A stretch of 5,228 bases of DNA from Geminicoccus sp035556675. Lineage in GTDB: Bacteria > Pseudomonadota > Alphaproteobacteria > Geminicoccales > Geminicoccaceae. Under the pieces are notes generated by a model. It did not search any database and was not told the DNA's origin. It saw only the letters and a list, made by a program, of their open reading frames with translations. Below, in pieces: positions 1 to 5,228 of the stretch; position 1 is the first letter of the stretch; the number at the start of each line of letters is the position of its first letter. The position numbers were made by a program, and so were the translations under genes. The stretch lies in the NCBI RefSeq assembly GCF_035556675.1, contig NZ_DATMFZ010000085.1, positions 1 through 5,228 of the forward strand, read 5' to 3'.

Positions 1-906
1 CCAGACCTCGTTCCGGTCCGCCTCGGTCACGTAGAGCTGGCCGCCATGGTAGGCCAGCCCGGTGGGCGTCCGGCCGGCCCCAGGCGGAAGCGCGATGGAT
101 CCGACCGGGAGCTGGTCGGCGTCGAGGACCAGCACCTCGCCGGCCCCCGCATGGGCGACATAGAGATGGCCTTCGACATCGAACGCCATGCCATCGGCCG
201 TGGGCTTGCCCTGGAGCTGGACCACCACCGAGCTGATCAGCGGCGCCTCCGGCCCCGACTGGAGGCGGATCGAGACGATCCGCTTGGCGCTGCTCTCGGA
301 CACCAGGAGCGACCGCCCGTTGCCATCCAGCGCCAGCCCGCTCGGAAAGGCCAGCCCGCCCGCCAGCCGCCGGACCTTCTTCACCGGCTCCGGCGACACG
401 TGAAAGACGGCGCCGGTCGGGGACAGCAGCGACGACCGCACCCGGCCAGTGCCCGCGTCGGTGAAGTAGAGCCCGCCCAGCGCGTCGAACACCAGGTCGT
501 ACGGCCCGGCGAAGCCTTCGCCCCGAAACTCGGTGGCATAGTCGCTGATCACACCTGTGGCAGGATCGAGCACGAAGATGCCCCGGGCCAGGTCGGCGCC
601 GAACAGCCGGCCATCCCGGTGGAACTTCAAGGCAGCGGGCACGCCGCCCGTGTTCGCCACCGCCGTGCACCGGCCATCCGGCGTCACCTTGTGGATGTCG
701 CCGGTCCGCGCACTCACCATCCAGAGATTGCCCGCGCCGTCGAAGGCAGGCCCCTTGAGCTGGGCACCGCACCGGGTGAAGCGCTCGACCCGGCAATCGC
801 CGCAGATCCCGGCCATCGGGCCGGTGGCCGGCCCATCCGGCAGCGCCACTGCGGGACCTGCTGCCGCAGACAGCACGACCGCCGCCAAGGTGGGCCACTT
901 CCGCAT
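1..906 (-). CDS. Exported SMP-30/gluconolactonase-like beta-propeller protein, C-terminus cut by window edge
   Basis: 302 residues are visible and the frame runs off the left edge. The ATG at 906 is chosen because GGAGG lies six bases upstream and the first ~22 residues form a Sec signal peptide (MRKW, hydrophobic core, probable cleavage after AVA near residue 21), so the product should be periplasmic. The mature part repeats the propeller-blade pattern of the SMP-30/gluconolactonase/Drp35 superfamily: KGPAFDGAGNLW (51-62), HRDGRLFGAD, GPYDLVFDALGGLYFTDAG (134-152), PSGLALD (188-194), ADGMAFDVEGHLYVAHAG (237-254), then another blade starting TPTGLAYHGGQLYVTEAD. In this superfamily a divalent metal is held by Glu in EGP, Asn in PND, Asn in PNG and Asp in DG. 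By eye these positions are K51, Y136, S189 and D238, so only the Asp is kept. Lactonase activity is therefore doubtful; a binding or scaffold role is possible. Cysteines C35, C38 (CGDC), C46 and C80 precede most of the propeller. Substrate unknown. Confidence 0.88.
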   Translation of the reverse strand, partial: MRKWPTLAAVVLSAAAGPAVALPDGPATGPMAGICGDCRVERFTRCGAQLKGPAFDGAGNLWMVSARTGDIHKVTPDGRCTAVANTGGVPAALKFHRDGRLFGADLARGIFVLDPATGVISDYATEFRGEGFAGPYDLVFDALGGLYFTDAGTGRVRSSLLSPTGAVFHVSPEPVKKVRRLAGGLAFPSGLALDGNGRSLLVSESSAKRIVSIRLQSGPEAPLISSVVVQLQGKPTADGMAFDVEGHLYVAHAGAGEVLVLDADQLPVGSIALPPGAGRTPTGLAYHGGQLYVTEADRNEVW

Positions 907-912
907 GTCGGG

Positions 913-917
913 CCTCC
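913..917 (-). promoter_or_regulatory. Ribosome binding site of the beta-propeller gene
   Basis: On the minus strand the sequence reads GGAGG followed by six bases and then the ATG at 906. This is a near-ideal Shine-Dalgarno site and fixes the start directly in front of the signal peptide. Confidence 0.8.
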
Positions 918-1177
918 AACCTGGATGTCCGGATCCGGTGGGCAACGATGCGGCGACACGAACAAAGACGTCTCACTACCGACATCAGCGGCAGGGCAGC
1001 ACTGACCCAATACTAGCCACGATTGCATCCAGCAGAAAAAGCATCACCAATCACGACCTAGGGCCAGCATCTTTCGTGGCGCAGCATCATTGCTCACTTC
1101 CCCGAGTGTGATCAGGCGTTGCGCAATAGATATATGTGCATTGTGTCTGACTCGAAGCAAGATGATTTTCATTGCTC

Positions 1178-1198
1178 TGCCAGACAGTATTTCCGGCA
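1178..1198 (-). terminator. Possible hairpin after the DUF gene (weak terminator candidate)
   Basis: On the minus strand, 17 bases beyond the DUF gene stop, TGCCGGA and TCTGGCA can pair as a 7-bp stem with one G-U wobble around a 7-base loop. On the plus strand the wobble becomes an A-C mismatch, so the fold favours a minus-strand transcript. No T-run follows, so this is not a classical intrinsic terminator. It could be a 3'-end stabiliser or chance. Confidence 0.25.
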
Positions 1199-1215
1199 CT
1201 TGTTGTCCGGCCGCA

Positions 1216-1770
1216 TCAGCCGCCCGGGAAAGGCGACGACCGCGAGACATGGCCCGGGTCCTCCTTCAGGAGGACGTTCTGGACGAGATAGCGGATGCCG
1301 CGCTGCCAGGCCTCGTCGGTATCGCCGCGCAGCGAGACCGCGCCCTCGCGGATCACCTGCCCGGCCGCGACATCGACGAGCCAGACATGCATGGAGGCGA
1401 TCAGCGTCGACATCTTGTGCACGACCGTGACCGCGGCGACCTCCGCACCGGCGTCGCGGGCCAAGCCCTGCCAGCAGCCGTCACAGAGATGGAGCGGTCC
1501 CGCCGCCAGCATGCGGTCGCGCACCGGCGCCAGGTCGACCACCCGGAACCTGCCTGAATCCTCGAGGAGCTGGTCCAGTTCCGCGGTCGCATCGTCGATC
1601 CGCCCGGAACGACCGGCCCCGGCCGGCTCACCGCTGGTGTCGGCGAACTCGACCGGGAAGACCGCCACCGGCTGCGGCCCGGCCGCCGCCGATGCCAGGG
1701 CGAGGGGCCAACACTGCACGGCTGCGGCGACGGCGAGAAGCAGAAGGCGGGCAGGGGTCGTCTTGGCCAG
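1216..1770 (-). CDS. Exported DUF2380/DUF3280-like protein of unknown function, probable CTG start
   Basis: I read this as 184 residues starting at a CTG at 1770 and stopping at TGA (1216-1218). The first ATG/GTG/TTG in frame is GTG at 1719, but that start would remove the basic end and half of the hydrophobic core of an obvious Sec signal peptide (AKTTPAR, then a Leu/Ala core, with ALA/ASA cleavage sites near residues 26-28). The CTG has GGAGG six bases upstream, the same spacing as in the downstream propeller gene. The mature protein begins with a beta-strand typical of the family, PVAVFPVEFADTS (34-46). Later come a helix ending in SGRFRVVD, then LCDGCWQGLARDAGAE (95-110; C96 and C99), KMSTLIASMHVWLVDVAAG, and RGDTDEAWQRGIRYLVQNVLL near the end. 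These match what I recall of a small alphaproteobacterial DUF family; the exact DUF number is from memory. No enzymatic motif is evident and the biochemical role is unknown. It lies 107 bases after uup and 309 before the propeller gene on the same strand. Confidence 0.8.
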   Translation of the reverse strand: MAKTTPARLLLLAVAAAVQCWPLALASAAAGPQPVAVFPVEFADTSGEPAGAGRSGRIDDATAELDQLLEDSGRFRVVDLAPVRDRMLAAGPLHLCDGCWQGLARDAGAEVAAVTVVHKMSTLIASMHVWLVDVAAGQVIREGAVSLRGDTDEAWQRGIRYLVQNVLLKEDPGHVSRSSPFPGG

Positions 1771-1776
1771 GATCTC

Positions 1777-1781
1777 CCTCC
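1777..1781 (-). promoter_or_regulatory. Ribosome binding site that points to the CTG start of the DUF gene
   Basis: The minus strand reads GGGAGGGAG here. Its GGAGG core sits exactly six bases before CTG (1770-1768). The GTG at 1719 lies 57 bases beyond this core and has no comparable purine-rich site directly in front of it, so this site decides the start. Confidence 0.6.
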
Positions 1782-1877
1782 CTCGACGGGGACCGCTCGG
1801 ACCGCCCCATCTTAGCGTGATACCACCCGTCGGCCAGTCCGCTGTTCGCCGCCCCCCGGATGCGGCGTGAACGGGCC

Positions 1878-3674
1878 TCAGAGCCCCGCCGCTTCCTTCA
1901 TCGTCTCCAGCTCCAGCCAGCGCTCCTCCATCGCCGCCAGTTCGGCGCGCTTGGCTTCGACGCTGGCGTTCACCTTGGCGAACCCATCCGGGTCCTTCAG
2001 GTAGAAGTCCGCCTGGCCCAGCTTCTCCTCGAGCCTGGCGATCTCGGCCGCGGCCGCCTCCATCTTGCCCGGCAGCCGCTCCAGCTCGCGCAGGAGCCTG
2101 GTCTCCATCGGCCGCTTCGGCCGCTCCGACTTGGGCTTCTCCGGGGCGGCCCTGCTCGCCGCCGCCGGCTCCTGTGCGGTCCGTTGCACCAGCCAGTCGG
2201 AATAGCCGCCGGCATATTCCTGCACCGTGCCGTCCGGCTCGAACACGATCGTGCTGGTCGCCACCCGGTCCAGGAAGTCGCGGTCGTGGCTGACCACCAG
2301 CACGGTGCCCTCGTAGCCGTCCAGCGTCTCCTGGAGCAGGTCGAGCGTGTCCATGTCCAGGTCGTTGGTCGGCTCATCCAGCACCAGCAGGTTGGAAGGG
2401 GCCGCCAGGATCTTGGCGAGCAGCAGCCGGTTGCGCTCGCCGCCCGAGAGCACCCGGATCGGCGTGCGCGCCTGCTCCTCCTCGAACAGGAACGAGCGCA
2501 GATAGCCCACCACGTGCTGCCAGCGGCCAAGCACGTTCACCTGGTCGCCGCCTTCCGGACAGAGCGTGGTCCAAGGCGTGGCCTCGGGGTCGAGCTGCGC
2601 CCTGGTCTGGTCGAACCGCGCCAGCGTCAGGTTGGTGCCGAGCCTGACCTCGCCGCTGTCCGGCTCCAGCTCCCCGGTCAGCATCCGCAGCAGCGTGGTC
2701 TTGCCCACCCCGTTCGGCCCAATCAGCCCGATCCGGTCGCCTTTCAGGATCCGGGTCGAGAAGTCCTGGACGATCGCCCGCTCGCCGAAGCGCTTGCTGA
2801 TCGCCTTGGCCTCGATCACCAGCGTGCCCGAGGCCTGGCCGGCATCCATGCGCAGGTCGACGCTGCCGGTCTTCCCGACCCAGGACCGCTTCTGCTGGCG
2901 CAGGTCCTGCAGCCGCCGCAGCCGCCCCATGTTGCGCTTGCGCCTGGCGGTCACGCCGCGGTGCAGCCAGTGCTCCTCCGCCTCGATCCGCTTCTGCAGC
3001 CGGTAGAGATTGGCCTCCTCCTCGGCCAGCACCTGCTCCGACCAGTTCTCGAAATCGGCAAAGCCGCGGTCGTGGACCCGGATCTTCGCCCGGTCCAGCC
3101 ACCAGGTGACCGCCGACACGTTGGCCAGCAGGCGCCGGTCATGGCTGATGATCACCAGCGCGCCCGGAAACGACGCCAGCTCGGCCTCCAGCCACTCGAT
3201 CGACGCGATGTCCAGATGGTTGGTCGGCTCGTCCAGGAGCAGCACGTCCGGCTCCACCACCAGGGCCGCCGCCAGCGAGATCCGCCGGGCCTCGCCGCCC
3301 GAGAGCGGGGCGGTGGGCCGCTCCGGGTCCATGCCCAGCCGGCCCAGCACCGCCTCGGCCATCACCTTGCGCAAGGGCGGGTCCACGCTCTCGGGCAGGG
3401 CCGCCGCGACGAAGGACAGCGCCGTCGGATGTGCGCCGAAGTCCGGCTCCTGCGGCAAATAGCTCACCACCGTGCGCGGCTGGAGGAAGCGCTCGCCCGA
3501 ATCCAGCTCGGCCATGCCGGCCAGCACCTTCAGGAGCGTCGACTTGCCGGCGCCGTTGCGGCCGATCAGGCAGACCCGCTCGCCCTTGGCGAGCGAGACG
3601 TCGAGCTGGTCGAACAGGCGCTTGCGGCCGAGGCCGAGCGAGGCGGTGCGCAGTGCCAGGAGCGGAGGGGCCAT
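1878..3674 (-). CDS. uup: ABC-F family ATPase, Uup type
   Basis: Complete 598-residue protein, close to the ~630-residue Uup of E. coli. It has two soluble ATPase domains and no membrane segments. Domain 1: Walker A GRNGAGKST (38-46), signature LSGGE (124-128), Walker B and DEPTNHLD (144-155, catalytic E149), H-loop H178. A charged linker (about 205-285) contains the HWLHRGVTARRKRN segment typical of Uup. Domain 2: Walker A GPNGVGKTT (319-327), LSGGE (409-413), DEPTNDLD (433-440, catalytic E434), H-loop H463. A Pro/Lys-rich tether (about 500-522) leads to a C-terminal coiled coil (about 523-598), the Uup-type DNA-binding tail. All ATPase residues are intact. ABC-F proteins act on ribosomes; E. 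coli Uup is also linked to branched-DNA handling and suppression of transposon excision. The start MAPPLLAL is typical of the family, though the ribosome binding site is weak (GAG at about -7). Divergent from amn; the DUF gene follows after 107 bases with no clear terminator between. Confidence 0.95.
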   Translation of the reverse strand: MAPPLLALRTASLGLGRKRLFDQLDVSLAKGERVCLIGRNGAGKSTLLKVLAGMAELDSGERFLQPRTVVSYLPQEPDFGAHPTALSFVAAALPESVDPPLRKVMAEAVLGRLGMDPERPTAPLSGGEARRISLAAALVVEPDVLLLDEPTNHLDIASIEWLEAELASFPGALVIISHDRRLLANVSAVTWWLDRAKIRVHDRGFADFENWSEQVLAEEEANLYRLQKRIEAEEHWLHRGVTARRKRNMGRLRRLQDLRQQKRSWVGKTGSVDLRMDAGQASGTLVIEAKAISKRFGERAIVQDFSTRILKGDRIGLIGPNGVGKTTLLRMLTGELEPDSGEVRLGTNLTLARFDQTRAQLDPEATPWTTLCPEGGDQVNVLGRWQHVVGYLRSFLFEEEQARTPIRVLSGGERNRLLLAKILAAPSNLLVLDEPTNDLDMDTLDLLQETLDGYEGTVLVVSHDRDFLDRVATSTIVFEPDGTVQEYAGGYSDWLVQRTAQEPAAASRAAPEKPKSERPKRPMETRLLRELERLPGKMEAAAAEIARLEEKLGQADFYLKDPDGFAKVNASVEAKRAELAAMEERWLELETMKEAAGL

Positions 3675-3725
3675 GGATCTCGTTGCGGAGCTTGAGCCGG
3701 CAGATGCGGCGGGATCGACCGGGCC

Positions 3726-3754
3726 GTGCTAAGTGAGACCGCAGCGACAGGCAA
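3726..3754 (-). promoter_or_regulatory. Candidate sigma-70-type promoter for uup
   Basis: On the minus strand TTGCCT (3754-3749) and TAGCAC (3731-3726) are separated by 17 bases and would start transcription about 45 bases before the uup ATG. Each hexamer matches the consensus at only about half its positions, so this rests mainly on spacing and location in the 96-base gap between divergent genes. I could not identify a convincing promoter for amn in the same gap. Confidence 0.25.
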
Positions 3755-3770
3755 GGACAGCAGGCAGCTC

Positions 3771-5228
3771 ATGGCGATCGATCTGGCGGAACTGTTCGGC
3801 GGCTACGGCGTCCGCCACGCCAGCGTGTTTCATGATCCGGACGAGGCGGTGGCCCGGATCGAGGCGATCTACCACCAGTCCCGCCAGACGCTGCACGACG
3901 CGCTGCAGGCCTATGGCCAGGGCGTGGAGCCCGGGCCCATCGATGCCTGCTACCCGTTCGTCGGCATCGTGGTCGAGGCCCACCACCTGGCATTGGACGG
4001 CAGGCTCGCCTACGGCGTGCTCCACGAGCCCGGCGTCTACGGCACCACGCTGACCCGCCCCGACTTCTTCCGCGACTACTACCGCAACCAGCTGGCGATC
4101 CTGATGGACAACCACCAGCAGCCGGTGGTGGTGGGGGTGAGCGACCGGCCGATCCCGCTGCCCTTCGTGACCGAGGACATCCCGCCCGATCTGGACGAGG
4201 TCCAGCGCCGCCGCCTCCAGCACGTCTTCCCGATGCCCGACCTGTCGCGCACCGACGACTCGATCGCCAACGGCACCGCACTGCGGACGAAGGACCAGCC
4301 GGGCCCGCTGGCCCTGTTCACCGCCGAGCGGGTCGACTACAGCCTGGCGCGGATCGCCCATTATACCGGCACCTCGCCCGGCTGGGTGCAGCGCTTCATC
4401 CTGCTCACCAACTATCAGCGCTATGTCGAGCACTTCGTCACCTGGGGCCGCAAGCAGATCCTGGACGGCGACGAGTACGACTTCCTGGTCGAGCCCGGCA
4501 ACGTCGTCACCCCCAACCCGCGCCTGACCGACCGGGAGGCGTCCGGCACCGCTCCGGCGCATCTGCCGCAGATGCCGGCCTACCACCTGACCAGGCCCGA
4601 CGGCCGCGGCATCACGCTGGTCAATATCGGGGTCGGCCCCAGCAATGCCCGCACCATCACCGACCATCTGGCGGTGCTGCGCCCGCATTGCTGGCTGATG
4701 CTCGGCCACTGCGCCGGACTGCGCCGCTCCCAGCAGCTGGGCGACTATGTCCTGGCGCACGGCTATGTCCGCGACGACCACGTGCTGGACGACGAGGTCC
4801 CGCCGTTCGTGCCGATCCCGCCGATCGCCGAGGTCCAGGTGGCGCTCCAGCAGGCGGTCGCCAACGTCACCGGCCTCTCGGGCCTGGACCAGAAGACCCG
4901 GATGCGCACCGGCACGGTCGCCAGCACCGACAACCGCAACTGGGAATTGCGCTACGACGAGTTCTTCGAGCGCCTGTCCCAGTCGCGCACCATCGCGGTC
5001 GACATGGAGAGCGCCACCATCGCCACCAACGGCTTCCGCTTCCGCGTGCCCTACGGCACGCTGCTCTGCGTCTCCGACAAGCCGCTGCACGGCGAGATCA
5101 AGCTGCGCGGCTCCGCCGACCAGTTCTACCGCCAGCGGGTCGAGCAGCATCTGCTGGTCGGGCTGGAAGCGATCCGGCTCCTGCGCGAGCAGGGCCCCGA
5201 CCGGCTCCATTCGCGCAAGCTGCGCAGC
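3771..5228 (+). CDS. amn: AMP nucleosidase, open at right window edge
   Basis: Cytoplasmic enzyme hydrolysing AMP to adenine and ribose 5-phosphate, which helps set adenylate levels and feeds purine salvage. 486 residues are visible without a stop. E. coli Amn has 484, and the last residues here (LHSRKLRS) resemble the end of that family, so only a few codons should be missing. The N-terminal AMP nucleosidase domain covers about 1-180 (YPFVGIVVE at 61-69; TNYQRYVEHFVTWG at 213-226). The C-terminal phosphorylase-fold domain covers about 260-470: NIGVGPSNA (285-293) and LMLGHCAGLR (309-318) for phosphate and ribose binding, VDMESATIATNGF (410-422) with the ribose-contacting glutamate E413, and SDKPLHGEIKLRG (435-447), whose D436 matches the catalytic aspartate of E. 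coli Amn. All key residues are present. ATG at 3771 is chosen, although only a weak AGG lies upstream; an in-frame GTG at 3726 would add 15 residues with no recognisable similarity. Divergent from uup. Confidence 0.95.
   Translation, partial: MAIDLAELFGGYGVRHASVFHDPDEAVARIEAIYHQSRQTLHDALQAYGQGVEPGPIDACYPFVGIVVEAHHLALDGRLAYGVLHEPGVYGTTLTRPDFFRDYYRNQLAILMDNHQQPVVVGVSDRPIPLPFVTEDIPPDLDEVQRRRLQHVFPMPDLSRTDDSIANGTALRTKDQPGPLALFTAERVDYSLARIAHYTGTSPGWVQRFILLTNYQRYVEHFVTWGRKQILDGDEYDFLVEPGNVVTPNPRLTDREASGTAPAHLPQMPAYHLTRPDGRGITLVNIGVGPSNARTITDHLAVLRPHCWLMLGHCAGLRRSQQLGDYVLAHGYVRDDHVLDDEVPPFVPIPPIAEVQVALQQAVANVTGLSGLDQKTRMRTGTVASTDNRNWELRYDEFFERLSQSRTIAVDMESATIATNGFRFRVPYGTLLCVSDKPLHGEIKLRGSADQFYRQRVEQHLLVGLEAIRLLREQGPDRLHSRKLRS

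Larger units (their letters stand above)
907..1215. other. Intergenic region of lower G+C between the DUF gene and the beta-propeller gene
   Basis: No gene is supported here. Base composition falls to about 49% G+C over 1021-1200, against roughly 70% in the flanking genes. Short open frames crossing it on both strands show no domain, no signal peptide and no good ribosome binding site. Visible items are a 21-base hairpin at 1178-1198, a perfect 8-base palindrome TTGCGCAA at 1119-1126, and a TAGTAT hexamer on the minus strand (1010-1015) that could be a -10 element for the propeller gene, though no good -35 lies at the right distance. The most likely role is the promoter and long 5' leader of the propeller gene, which would then be transcribed separately from the upstream DUF gene. 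Confidence 0.5.

Noticed and set aside
46..1005. Plus-strand open frame of 319 codons opposite the propeller gene
   Set aside because: It is Arg/Pro/His-rich with no motif, and the opposite strand encodes a signal peptide and clear propeller repeats.
1101..1130. CRP/FNR-like site around TGTGATCA
   Set aside because: Only one half-site is present; the second half of the palindrome is missing at the right spacing.
1044..1250. Minus-strand 68-codon open frame across the low-G+C gap
   Set aside because: It overlaps the end of the DUF gene in another frame, has no convincing ribosome binding site and no recognisable features.
1628..1810. Minus-strand 60-codon frame starting with the ATG at 1810 ahead of the DUF gene
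   Set aside because: It is out of frame with the DUF protein and encodes an Arg/Ser/Pro-rich peptide rather than a signal sequence. It would matter only if a sequencing frameshift were shown.
1771..1877. Terminator after uup
   Set aside because: G+C-rich, with a short direct repeat of CGGTCC near 1793-1807 on the minus strand, but no stem longer than about four pairs and no T-run.
1860..3695. Plus-strand open frame of 611 codons covering the whole uup gene
   Set aside because: It is antisense to an unambiguous ABC-F gene. Its product is rich in Arg, Leu, Gln and His with no domain, as expected when G/C-biased third positions remove stops on the opposite strand.
3729..5210. Minus-strand open frame of 493 codons covering amn
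   Set aside because: It is antisense to a well-supported AMP nucleosidase gene. The product is low-complexity (Val, Ala, Gly, Asp, His) without recognisable motifs.

Overview
The window looks like chromosomal DNA from a high-G+C alphaproteobacterium. Codon third positions are almost all G or C, and the Uup-type ABC-F protein and the AMP nucleosidase resemble those of that class. The taxonomic placement is inferred from protein style and base composition, not from a marker gene. A Rhodospirillales-like lineage is a guess.

There are four protein genes. Three lie on the minus strand. Reading right to left, they are a complete ABC-F ATPase of the Uup type (1878-3674), a small exported protein of a DUF2380/DUF3280-like family (1216-1770, apparently starting at CTG), and an exported SMP-30/gluconolactonase-like beta-propeller protein (906 down to 1, cut by the left edge). 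On the plus strand, divergent from uup across a 96-base gap, is amn for AMP nucleosidase (3771 onward). It is open at the right edge and probably lacks only its last few codons.

The only long stretch without a gene is 907-1215. It is clearly less G+C-rich (about 49% over 1021-1200) than the coding DNA around it. It holds a modest hairpin just after the DUF gene and no convincing gene of its own.

uup and amn are housekeeping-type genes: one acts in translation and DNA maintenance, the other in purine salvage and adenylate balance. The two genes at the left end encode proteins with Sec-type signal peptides and probably act in the periplasm. Each carries a CxxC motif, and the beta-propeller protein has lost three of the four residues that normally bind the catalytic metal in its superfamily. 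No mobile element, CRISPR array, tRNA or rRNA is visible. I did not find a clear new multi-gene system; the most unusual items are the degenerate propeller protein and its exported DUF neighbour, whose locus may continue past the left edge.
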